From assembly GCF_040115645.1 (NCBI RefSeq), contig NC_089567.1, positions 1,860,001-1,924,000 on the forward strand: a DNA stretch of 64,000 bases, given 5' to 3'. Position numbers and translations under genes: made by a program. The notes beneath the pieces are model-generated. The model had not been told where the DNA came from. It made no database searches and worked only from the letters and a program-made list of their open reading frames with translations. This DNA comes from Euwallacea fornicatus. Taxonomy: Eukaryota; Arthropoda; Insecta; Coleoptera; Curculionidae. Shown here piece after piece: positions 37,101-48,600 of the stretch (the stretch's first letter is position 1; every line of letters begins with the position of its first letter).

Positions 37101-40100
37101 GATCTCCCAAACACAAGAAACACAACACAACCCTGTTTATAAAACATTCGGCATTATGCACGTGTAACTAGGAAGGAGCTACGGAATTTAGAGCTGATGG
37201 GGACTGACACAGGAGTGGATCTTCACATAACGAAGACACAAGTGGCATTTGAATGATTGCCAAAATAGGTGGTAAATAGAGAGTATGGTGTCTTAAACGT
37301 AAAACTGGCAAAAAGCGAAATCTGGCTCGACAAGCAAGCTGTCCAAAATCTAGAAACTTACCGTAGTAGTCTGTGGCATGAGCTATAGGATTTAAAAAAA
37401 AAGAAACTTCAGTTAGAACATTGCGGAACATAATTAACTACTTATCTCTAAAATAATACATTTTTGTTGGTAATTCTAGGAGATGTTATTAGTTTCCTCG
37501 CTAATTTACAAGTCAGACTAAGTAGGTTTTCTTAATTGGCAATTTCTGTTTATAAAAAGGAAATCTACCTACATCTACAAATCTATTGTAGGGAATAAGG
37601 CAAGCTAAAGTGAGCAGCAAAAAGTGGGAACCTACAACAGACTACTTCTAAGCTAGTTAAAAAAATGCAAATTTTCGCAATTCTTCAGTTCAAATCTACC
37701 ATTTGACAAAACATTTGAAAATGATTGCCACTCAAAGTCCACGTTTCTAACCGATGATTTCCTAATAGAATTGGAAATCAAACAAATGTTTACTTATTAA
37801 CGCTAATGGACGAGGCGCCAAAACCACAAATATCTCTTCAATCATAAGCCCATAGGAATTAATGTACTGCAACATTATCACGGTAACAATAATTTTGGAA
37901 AAGTAAGATGGTTTTTACTCCCTAAGGTGTAAAACTATCATCTTATACCTGCAAATGGAGGTATAAAATTGTATATTATGCCCGGCCATACAAAAACGAA
38001 CTTGAATGCTAAAGTAAAGAAGAAAATTACTGTAATTCGTTACTGTTAATCATTAAATATATATTTTTGGATTTATCCCATGAGATAATTAAAAATAATT
38101 AAAACTTTATCAAAGCAATTTACTGCTCTCGATGACATAGTGTCTTTAGATCTAAAATCTGCTGTTTGTTTTGAGCAACTACCGTCAAAAAATTCTTAAA
38201 TCTTATTCTAAAGCATCTTTTTATAACTTGAATCAGTTTAAATATAGGGACAATACCTTGTACCAATTTGACTTCAAAACGTCTCTGTGGGGTATATAAT
38301 ACAGATTCAAGGACCAAAAATTGAATGTCTTTTATACGGTACCAGTATTACCAGTCCGGCACCAATGAAAAGTGCGAAATCAGTTAAAATCAGTCAGTGA
38401 TCACTTTAAAAATATTAAAATGCCAATTTTCCTAACCAATAAAATTATCAAATTAACTTAATCAAATCAAATTCGTAGGAAAAAGTTGAGATAAAATACG
38501 TATTAACAAAGCGCTGTTTTAGAGTGGTATTGGACATTGCAATTATTAATTTTACAACTAATTTTTAGCTTTGGAAAAGGAATAAGTGAGTTACAAAATA
38601 ATAATTTGGCAATGCTCACGTTGTCTATATGAACAGTGCGTTCAAGATTTAGTAACTGGAATCTCAGAAAATAGACGAATGATGATAAAGATGTTGCAGG
38701 TAATTATGTTAGTAACAATGATTTAATTATCAAAATGAAGCGACTCTAGATACTTAAATTTTTGGAGAAATTTTGAGGCAACCAATATGATAGATTTTCA
38801 AAAATGGTTATATATCGTTTAAATAAAAAGATGATCGAATTCTATAAAAACTCGCTTTAAGGATCTCTGAGCGAAACACTCTTAGAAAATAAGAAATTTC
38901 AAAACAACGTCTGTTTTCGAAGTTTCATAAAGAATAAACATAAACCTCTCTAGCTATAAATACTCGTTACACGAGATATTTATTACCTTATTTTCCGTTA
39001 AAAATTAATCATTTTCGAATTGTAGTTCATCAAGTATCACACACCTAAACAGAAGCTGTGTCGTTATTCTGGTTTGTAAATATTTCGTGTGTATATTCAA
39101 TTAATTCGTGCAATTGTCTGTAAGCAGTTTATAATTTCTGAAATATGACCTCTCCACATCCTTAACGGTACACCCTATACAGAGCGTTTTAGTTTTAATC
39201 TGTGCTCTTTTTCGGACTGTTATTGTACAATTTCCTTATGAGAACCCTGTATGTTGACTTCATAAACATTTCTTTTAGTTATATTAAAATTGTAACGGTG
39301 CTTTTTTATTTGTTATCACGTTAAAAGCCAAAAAATCTAACACAAAATTATTTGCAGCCATGCATTTACAATAAGAAAGACAATGCTCCTAATTTCATGT
39401 TTACATCGCATGCTGCATGACTACCTGCTCAGTTTGACGTTGACAAATGGACATAATAGTTTTATCACACCTACACTTTTTCCACTAGCTTGAATAGTAG
39501 CAATGTGGTCATTGTTTAAACTATCAATTATATCCCGATCCCTATTTGTTTTTTAAATACATTTTTTGTATGAATGATTTTAGGAACTTTAGTTAAATAT
39601 TTAGGTGAAAGGGAAATTGTTTTAATATATACAGCGCGATACATATAAAAAGCTATATACAATGCTGTGCAGGGTGAGGGCGTACCTTTACGTGGTCTCC
39701 ACCAATCCTCCATATAGCCTTTAAGGGGTGATGACGATGCAGAAGAAAATCCTTGTTAGCAATTACGATATAAAACAGTAATATCGCTACTATATTAGTT
39801 GTTCATAATTATTATTGTTTAAAAACTTTATAGTGTGTTTCAGAGAACAACAAGTTTCATTTCTTTATTGAATGTGTTTCCTTGTCTTTTAACTTAATAA
39901 TTGAGGTTTAGTCCTGCTTTTGCTAGACTTATGTTTAACTTTGGATTTTTCCTTTTTCTAATATGACAGTTTCATGAACTATGAAATGACAGAATATGAA
40001 CAGTACTACTTACAAGATCCTTTTTCAGAAAAATCCATATGAAACTATGTAATCCTAATATTATAAAAAGCTTTAACACCTCATGATTTAAACCTTTTTA

Positions 40101-41377
40101 AAGAAAATTGAATAGAACAAAAATTTAAAACTAGGGACCAAAGATAAAAGAAAAATGAAGATAACTGAGTTAGTGACAAATGACAAGCCATTTTTTTACA
40201 AATAATTATTGAGTTAGTAGTAGCAAGGAGTATCTCAAAATAAAACTAGTCACCAAAATATCAAAATATGTAATGCATAAAAAAAGAATTACCAACAAAC
40301 AAAATTTAATAAAATTAGGTAGATAACCCAATATATATATTATTCGCAAAATAATAGGAAATGAAAGTTTAGTTTTGACATCTTTTACATATTTATCTGA
40401 CATGTAAGAGCTATGGACAGAAAAAAATTAAGATTCCATGACCTACTACTTTGCCAATAAAAAAAAACTGGATAAGATTTGAAAACTCTCAAACTGGACT
40501 AGAAAAAAAGAGTACTTAAGTATAAGAAATATGTAAACAAAACTTACCATCACGTAGTTCATGGCCAGTTGCAGTAGTTTGGGTTTGTTTGGTATAAAGG
40601 ACAACTTCTTTAGGAGGAATGCTTGTTGTTTGAACTGGAACCACGGTAAGATGTGGGGTTTTCTTCTTTGCAGCAATAACACTTTAAAACAAAAATGAAA
40701 TTGAAATTCTCTTTGGTGTGATGATATCAATGACGAAAGTTACGCTGAAATGATCCAATTTATTAATTCCTTATTATTAATTTATAATGCTTATTTTTAA
40801 TTTATAATTCATGAAATGATTTAATCAAAGTCTTAATATGTAAAAATATCATATTGACAATTGACTAATTGGCAATTTTCTGGCAAAATGACTATTTACC
40901 TTGTTGCTCTGTGCATGTATTAAGAAGTATTTTGCTAATTCTTAATTCCTAAAGGTCAAAATTAAAAAACATTCTTGGGAACTTTACAAAAATTAGGAAT
41001 TAAGGATGGTATAACATATTATAAGTCATTAAGGTTTTGCAACTAAGAATAAAGAATTAAATTAGATAGACCTGGCCTTACTTATTTGGTAAACTATTCA
41101 TTTGCAAGGATGCATCGGGTGTATGGTTTCTGCTTTGCTCAGGGGTCAGTGAATTTAAAGTTGAAATGCTGGAGTAAATTTCTGATAGTGGAGCTACTCC
41201 AACTTCGCTAAGCATCTCATCAATGTCTCTTCTATCACCGCCAACCCCCAGATGGGCACGATCCAATGTCTCCTTAACATCTTTGGATTCCTTTTCTCTC
41301 CTTCTTCTTTCTTTTTCATCTCGAATAGCCTGAAGCTTAGCTTTTTTACGCTCTAACTCAGCTCTTCGATCTGCCAT
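31148..41377 (-). CDS. sw: Cytoplasmic dynein 1 intermediate chain (short wing)
   Basis: Constitutive coding exons in transcript order: 41377-41082, 40681-40548, 33994-33824, 33766-33562, 33511-33311, 33251-33134, 32540-32324, 32093-31918, 31861-31595 and 31279-31148. All join in frame to 638 residues, the family's usual size. The amino end MADRRAELERKKAKLQAIRD is the charged helix that binds dynactin p150 and NudE. YTKQTQT at 128-134 is the LC8-binding motif (TQT anchor). EEKQMIILSEEFQRF lies in the roadblock-binding segment. The C-terminal half is a WD-repeat propeller, e.g. LDWSPQFPELLLASYNNNEE, VVLVWNTKFKK, GGTYSGQIVLWDN, GRLDLWNLNQDTEVP, which binds the heavy chain. The protein is a subunit of the minus-end-directed microtubule motor. 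Its 5' UTR exon lies upstream of 41394; three cassette exons lie in the 6.5-kb intron 40547-33995. Confidence 0.97.
34280..35253. mobile_element. Non-autonomous element with about 170-bp inverted arms in a dynein-gene intron
   Basis: The left arm (34280-34440) and the reversed right arm (35100-35253) share CGAACTTTGA-GAACTAAAAACC, AAATAACGTCAAAAT and AACTCAACTT-TGCTTCAGG. TA lies at both ends. The interior has no coding. A diverged stretch of the same family is found in a Lon intron (about 46050-46263). Confidence 0.75.
35256..36590. other. Dynein-gene intron sequence
   Basis: No exon recognised; short open frames at 35950 and 36281 have no family features. A perfect CRE palindrome TGACGTCA lies at 35483-35490, next to a short GC-richer patch (35300-35500), so an internal promoter is conceivable but unproven. 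Confidence 0.4.
36594..36641 (-). CDS. sw: Dynein intermediate chain cassette exon 3 (48 nt)
   Basis: Acceptor CCTACGGCAG before 36641 and donor ACAG-GTAGGT after 36594. It encodes DEYNLNPGLEWEDEFT in phase 1-1. The acidic, aromatic peptide resembles the alternatively spliced region of insect short wing proteins (family knowledge, from memory). Confidence 0.78.
37362..37382 (-). CDS. sw: Dynein intermediate chain cassette exon 2 (21 nt micro-exon)
   Basis: Acceptor AATCCTATAG before 37382 and donor ACG-GTAAGT after 37362. It encodes AHATDYY in phase 1-1. At 21 nt it is too short for ORF-based gene finding. It lies in the same intron as the other two cassettes. Confidence 0.7.
37390..39680. 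other. Dynein-gene intron between cassette exons 1 and 2
   Basis: AT-rich intron DNA. I see no coding or RNA gene here. Confidence 0.45.
39686..39718 (-). CDS. sw: Dynein intermediate chain cassette exon 1 (33 nt)
   Basis: Acceptor CACCCCTTAAAG before 39718 and donor AAAG-GTACGC after 39686, on the minus strand. Phase 1 on both sides and a multiple of three, so it can be included or skipped without harm. It encodes GYMEDWWRPRK, placed just after the LC8-binding motif. Conserved aromatic and basic residues and proper splice sites support a real alternative exon. Confidence 0.75.
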
Positions 41378-41717
41378 GCTTGGTTTTGGTCTATCTGTAA
41401 GTAATTCCATATTTCCAACACTAATTTCAACCAACTTTATCAGGGAAACCCTGTAGAGTAGGGAGTGAAACCTCTGAGTCACCCAGAAACAGGAAAAACA
41501 ATTAAAATGGTACTGAGCTTGCGTTATCCAGAAAATCAATGAAAAGTGGAGTGAGGCAAAAGTTCAGTGCCGGATTTAGCTGGAAAATCGTGACTAAAGA
41601 AAGAGGTTTTACAAAAATTAGTGAAGAGTAGTCAGTACGTCATTTACGATACCGTTATTTCAACTTCCAGTGGAAACAGCAAGTAGTCATGTAATGAGAG
41701 CTTGTTAAGTTACTTAC

Positions 41718-41860
41718 CGTTTAAAAAAGGATACTAGTTAAGTAATGGTTGCTCTGTAACTTGCGTATGCAAGCCAAATATTAAAATTTTAGAACCAATT
41801 TTTTTTATTTTCCAACGCCCGACACATCGTCCACCATCTTCGTTTTTCGATGACGCAATG
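41718..41860 (-). promoter_or_regulatory. sw: Probable non-coding first exon of the dynein intermediate chain gene
   Basis: On the minus strand a perfect donor (ACG-GTAAGT at 41717-41712) faces an acceptor (CTTACAG at 41395-41401) that precedes the start-codon exon by 17 bases. The upstream boundary is approximate. A CRE-like TGACGCAA lies near 41852. Confidence 0.5.
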
Positions 41861-42675
41861 TTAGAATCGTTAGATGACAGAATGACAGTGCAAATCAATG
41901 TCAAAAGTCAAGGAAAAAAAAACAAATTTTTAAAAATTGATGAAAGGCAAATTCGGTTATCCAAATAAGGCGCACTGAGTGCGGCGGTATCTTTGGCGGA
42001 TGTACTGATATTTTCTGCATGAGTCCGTCTCTTTGTAAGAAGTGAGGTGTAGTAAACAATCTGAGCGATTTTCTTTCACACGTGATTATAATTATATAAG
42101 AGACAAAAATTATCTATAACTGTATAAAAAGACGGCCATATTGCCGCTGTGGGGATGCCTGAATTTGCCATCTGTCAAATCTTACGAGAATCACATGCGA
42201 AAAAAGAACCCTTTATTCAGTCTGTAGCTTGCGTATCTATGTGTGAGAGTGAGATCGAAATTAGAATCCAATGAAATGCGAAGTCAATAAGATTTTTTTA
42301 ATGCTTGCTCTTAAAAACACATATGCTCCTAGGGCTCGGCTTAATGTCATTTTTAAACTGTAATGATATGGTAATAATAATGACAAGAGTGGGTATTTCG
42401 GCAGACCGACAAAAAAAGATCGATAAAAAAATTTAAGAAACAGAAATAGAAAAAGAGTAAAGAAAAGGTATAGAAATGTTTTACTACAGGTGTTTACTCG
42501 TACTACTCTACCTACTCTAAAACGGAACATACATTGAGACATTTGAATTTCCTAATCTTTAAAAATTTGAGGTTATGTTGGCAAATTTTCTAAATCAATC
42601 TCGAATTTTAGTTGTGACTGATTTCTGCTATTTAGAAATGATTTTCTAGTTTCAAAATACATACGTAAATACATA
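41861..42675. promoter_or_regulatory. Divergent promoter region between dynein intermediate chain and Lon
   Basis: About 0.8 kb separates the two head-to-head genes. No strong TATA box; locally higher G+C near 41810-42030. It may hold two separate core promoters or one bidirectional promoter. Confidence 0.45.
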
Positions 42676-45600
42676 ATGAATTTTCTTAAACTTGGGCGAA
42701 ATCCTAGGCTTACGGGCATAACCACAAACTTGATGCATTACACTAGTAATTTCCCTACAGCGGTTTTCAAATCCAGACAACTTATGACTGGAAATGTTTT
42801 GCCTTTCCGTGGAGTCAAGAGGACAGTGTTTGAGCTTCCCAGGAGTAGAATATTCAATAGACATTTATTCCATAGTAGGTCAATTACATGTGTGCGATAC
42901 TTTGCTTCCAAGCCTGATGGAACTGAAGATGTATCTCCTGAAGAAGAGCCTTATAATTCCCAGTTGCCAGCAACTGTAGCTGTGCCTGAGGTATGAGTTG
43001 CCACTAGCTTTGTTCTCTATTGTGAAACTTTTACTATCATTTATTAGTTAAGAATGCATATGAAAGCCACTTTATTGATTGCTTTGGTCTTTCAGCTTTT
43101 AATATTATTTAAATTTGAACTGGTATAATTTAGATGCATTTAAGAATAAATATCTGAGACTGTAAGGCAAGATACAGGATGTAGTTCATGAGTTATCGTG
43201 ATAATTGTACACAGTGTAAACCTTTTTTATTACAACAGTGCACTACCCTTTAAAAGAAAAAACATAGTTTAATTCTATGAATTATTGCAGAAAACTGAAA
43301 ATTTAGTTTGACAATAAAAATTAAACTTATTATAATGCAAGTGTTTTTAATACAAATTTATTGTTGCCTTCTGTAGGTATGGCCTCACGTGCCAGTAATT
43401 GCAATCAGTAAGAACATAGTCTTTCCACGTTTTATTAAGCTTATTGAGTTAACTAATCCCCAGCTTATTGAGCTTATTAGAAGAAAAGTGAAATTAAATC
43501 AACCTTATTGTGGAATTTTTTTAAAGAAAAATGAGGAAAATGAAACTGAGGTGAGTAACAAAATAATCTAAAGTAAGTAAATGTTTAATTGACAAACTGC
43601 TAACTGAAATGTTATTTAACAATAATTGCAATATGTTGCATCATATTTGCACTCATTTTACACCTCTTTATTATTAAGGGGATAACTGGATTTAGCTGCA
43701 ATTTATCTAGATGGTATGGTTTATCTAGGTGAAATATGGTTTACAAATGGATTGGTACAACCAGAGGTCCCAAACTTTTTATGAAATATAGACATAATTG
43801 ATTTTTCATAAAATGTTTTATTGCTTGGCATCATCAGTTTCTCCCATAGCATGTTGTAGATGTTTTCCTAACTTCTACCTGATGTGATTTGAAATTATAA
43901 TTCACATTTTTGCCTATTGTGATTTTGTGCCTGCCTAAATTAGTTTTGTGTCATTATTGTGGGGTAAACCACAGTTTACAATCCTCTATATTAATACCTA
44001 CTAATTTCTTGACCAGTAATTGTTTATATCTACTAATATGCACCAATATGTATTTATTAATAATTACTAATACATATTAAGACTTCTTCAATACTGACTA
44101 ATGCATTGACTAATCGCGAAAACGACCTCCCATTTATCCTGATAATTACGTTCAAAGTATATCCAATTTGTCCTTATGAAAAAAAAATGACAAAATTACG
44201 AAAAATTATTAGTTATTGGCATAAAGGTTATAAAGATAAAGATTGGTGATGTTACAATTCCTGACAATATGGCGAGGAGATTCTCTTCTAAGCATGTTTG
44301 ACTACCTTTTCATTTTGGGTACAATTTAATTATGGCCTGGAAAAAGTTTCTTTTAACGGGTGAATATACAAGTCGCTCCATACGACTTCTTCCACAAGGG
44401 GCCAATAATTTGGTAATTTGTAATTTACTATAAAAGACGCTAGACTTCAACTTAAGGTTGAAGTCTGACTGAGGTTCTAAATTTTTTTATCTATACCGAA
44501 AAACCGTCAAATTTTGTTTACAATAATATATTACAAGCAAATATTTTGATATTGATTGAAACTAGTGTTAACAAAGGTTATAAAGAGTAATTGTGTTGTA
44601 TCAGATTCATGATCAATTAGCACTTTGCTATTCTGACATTTGATTCTTTGGTTTCTTTATTAATATTTCCTTAGGTTGTTAACAATACTGACGAGGTATA
44701 TAAAATAGGAGTATTTGCCCAAATTCATGAGATGCAAGATTTAGGTGACCGGTTGCGGCTTGTTGTAATGGCACATAGGCGAATTAAAATTACTGGCCAG
44801 ATATTTGATAATATCGACGAGGAGCCTAAAGGTAGGCACACCTCTAAGTTACTCTACATAGGAGTTTGAGAATATTGATTTTATAATTTCCATTGTAGAT
44901 GTCGGGAAGTCAATGAAAGTTCACTTCCCAGCATTCAACACAACAGTTAATGTCCCCAAAATTTCAGAGGAAACAGACTCTCGAGGGCGTAGAAAGAACC
45001 GTGCCAATCGTATTAAGAAATCGTATCCTGAAATAAGAAGCCTAGACGAAAAAAACAAAACAGAAAAAGTCCCACAGGAAACTGACGAAACTTCCAAGGA
45101 TGGCACTACGATTCCTGGGGTGGAGCCCCTTTTGATGGCAGAAGTAGAGAATGTGGTACATAATAAGTTCAGGCAAACAGAGGAAGTTAAGGCGTTGACT
45201 CAAGAAGTTATCAAAACAATTAGGGATATTATAAGTCTAAATCCTTTATATCGGTAAGAGTATTTTTGGAGGTTATAACAAATTCCCTAAAGTCTTGGTT
45301 ACGCTTTCAGGGATAGTTTGCAGCAAATGATGCACCAAGGACAGAGAGTGGTAGATAACCCTGTATATTTATCCGACTTAGGCGCCGCTTTAACCGCAGC
45401 TGACAGTAAAGAGCTGCAAGAAGTCCTTGAAGAAATGGATGTGAGATCATTTAGTTCTTTCAATATCTCAATATTAGCTAATATCATATTTTTGCAGATT
45501 GCAAAGAGATTAATGTTGTCTTTGTCCCTTCTTAAAAAAGAATATGAGCTCTCAAAATTGCAGCAAAAAATCGGTAGAGAGGTGGAAGAAAAAGTGAAGC

Positions 45601-48600
45601 TGCATCATCGAAAATATATTCTGCAAGAGCAGCTAAAAGTCATAAAGAAAGAATTGGGGTTAGAAAAAGAGGATAAAGATGCGATTGGGGAGAAGTTTCG
45701 GGAGCGAATTAAAGATAAAATTTTACCTCAAGCTGTTAGTGCTGTGATAGAGGAAGAACTGAATAAACTTAACTTCTTGGAAAGTCACAGTTCAGAGTTT
45801 AAGTAAGTAAGGAGCTCATATCGGAAAAGTTGTTAATATTTGATTGATTATAAATACTCATAATCCGTTAAATCAGAAAAAAGTTTCCCATTCCGTAAAA
45901 AGCACTGTTATCGCTTTAATTTAAAGGCACAATACAGATGCTTACATAACTCATATATATTGTCTAAACATTTTAATTTTTTCGATTTGAAATTGTTTCA
46001 AAATTAACTCGTTCATATATAATTAAATTCAGTAAAATATTTTGTATAAGAAAATGGTGTTCTATCTAAAATTATGCAGTTGACACCTAAAGCAGATATA
46101 GAGTTAAGAAAAAATAAATTTAGAAGTTATTTAGTAGGCTAAAAAATATCATTTTAGTTTAGTTTTATTAACTAAACTAAAAATGTTAATAAAGTGTTAT
46201 ATATTAAAATCCATTCATAAATTACTGAGTTATAGCTTTGTCGGTTTTTTTAGGCACTCTATATATAAAATTATGGATGAATTGTACATATAAATAAAAT
46301 TAACATACCGGGTGAATAGAGTGTCATTAAATTCTAAACTGTGCGTGTTACTTTTTTTTCAGTGTAACAAGAAATTATTTAGATTGGCTGATGTCTCTAC
46401 CTTGGGGTATTCAAAGCGAGGAAAACTTAAACATTCAAACCGCCTCGGAAATATTGGATCAAGATCATTATGGAATGGAAGATATTAAACGGAGAATACT
46501 CGAGTTTATTGCAGTTAGCCAACTTAAAGGAAGTACGCAGGGGAAGATTTTGTGCTTTCATGGTCCGCCTGGAGTCGGAAAAACGAGTATAGGTGAGTTT
46601 GTATGATCTTTTCAATTTATTTGTGTTTTAATTCATTAATTTCGCGTGGCAACCTTTCGTACTTTATCTAATTTTTAATATTTAATAGCCAGATCTATTG
46701 CACGTGCGTTAAATCGAGAGTACTTCAGATTCTCAGTTGGCGGCATGACCGATGTAGCTGAAATCAAAGGTCATAGGCGAACTTACGTGGGTGCCATGCC
46801 TGGTAAAGTTATACAGTGTCTCAAAAAAACTCGTACTGAAAACCCTCTCGTTTTAATTGATGAGGTCGACAAAATTGGAAAGTACGTAATAAACTCTTTT
46901 CATTTCAATATGTTATTTTATCACAGTATCGTTATTCAGGGGCTATTCGGGCGATCCCAGTTCGGCATTACTAGAACTGCTCGATCCGGAACAAAATTCC
47001 AACTTTTTGGACCATTATTTAGATGTGCCCGTTGACTTATCGAAAGTGCTGTTTATTTGCACTGCCAATGTGGTTGATACCATTCCTGAACCATTGAGGT
47101 AAGTATGTGCTCTTGCACAGATACATGTGCAAGTTTATTTTGCAGATTTTTTTACTAAATTCGCTTTTGCATGAAAAAAATTCATAAGAAATTATGGTTG
47201 AAAATTTTAACGTTTTTGTAGAAAAATAATCAGTGTCATAACAGTAATGTTTAACAAATACAGTTTCTCGTTGAAAATAAAACTTATTCATTTAGATAAT
47301 AAATGAAAGTATTAGAAGTTTTTGTTAGTCAACATTTATATCTGACGATACGAAAATTAATTTAACATTTAAAAGTAAACTAGTAGGGCGAAACGTGATA
47401 AACAACAAATTTTAGGGACCGTATGGAAATGATAGATATGTCGGGCTATGTGGCCGAAGAGAAATTGGCAATTGCAAAGCAGTACTTACTTCCTCAAGCC
47501 ATGCGGGACAGTGGTCTCAAAGATGACCAAATTAAAGTGGAAGATGATTCCTTGAATATTCTCATACGAAATTATTGTAGAGAGAGTGGTGTTAGAAACC
47601 TTCAGAAACATATTGAAAAGGTTAAGGATTCGCATCAATCCGTTTAATAGTCAATGTTTTATTTTATTGTGCAGGTGGTTCGGAAAGTTGCCTACAAGAT
47701 TGTAAAGGAAGAAGCTCAATTCATCGATGTGGGGTCTAATAACTTACAAGAATTTGTAGGAAAACCTGTATTCACACACGATCGGATGTATTCCACGACA
47801 CCACCTGGAGTTGTGATGGGTTTAGCATGGACTGCTATGGGTAAGTATTTCAGTCAATTGCAAATATAAAAGGTTGGTAAATAGAACAAGAATGACCCAA
47901 TATTTATTGAGTCATTATTCAAGAACGAAATAATGATTTTTTCAACGAGTGCGGAGTGTGATCTATTCCCATAAAAAATTGCCATTGCACGTACGACGCG
48001 AAACAGAATCCATATAGTAATGGTTAAAGCTCACTTCCCCGTACGCATTTAAGTGTGTGCAATGTAGCTGTAATCTATATTCAAAGACTTGCTAAATCTA
48101 TTTAATAATTCGTTCCCTTAACATATAGTTTTAACAGGCACTGATAACTAGTGTAGCTTGGATGAATCATGAATTGCATATTATCATATCCTACTATCGT
48201 ACTATTATAGTACTTTTAACTTGTTGCGTCAACTTTTTTAAAAGTGTATTTGAAGATTTAGATTTCTGAAATGAAGCATTTATGAGTGTATGTTTACAGG
48301 GGGCTCTACTTTATATATAGAGACTACTACTCGAAGACAACCGTCCTCTGACAAGGACTCTGAAGGGAGTCTAGAATTAACTGGGCATTTAGGTGATGTC
48401 ATGAAAGAATCAGCTAAAATAGCTTTAACTGTAGCCAGAAACTTCTTAACTAAACATGACGCTGGAAATAAATTTTTGATAAACGGGTAAGTACTAAATG
48501 CGAACAACAGAGATACTATAAAGTGATCATAAGGTTGTCAGGAAACAGTTGGGGAGATCCAGTAGCACCGTGAACAGATCGCAACTTAAATGCAACGAAA

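Noticed and set aside
44442..44466. 25-bp near-palindrome in Lon intron 2 as a possible regulatory site
   Set aside because: 10-bp arms alone are too short to claim function; recorded only as a hairpin.
46745..47035. Open frame running from Lon exon 8 through intron 8
   Set aside because: After 46881 the frame leaves the Lon sequence; splicing to 46940 restores GYSGDPSSALLELLDPEQN, so the extension is intron and wrong frame.
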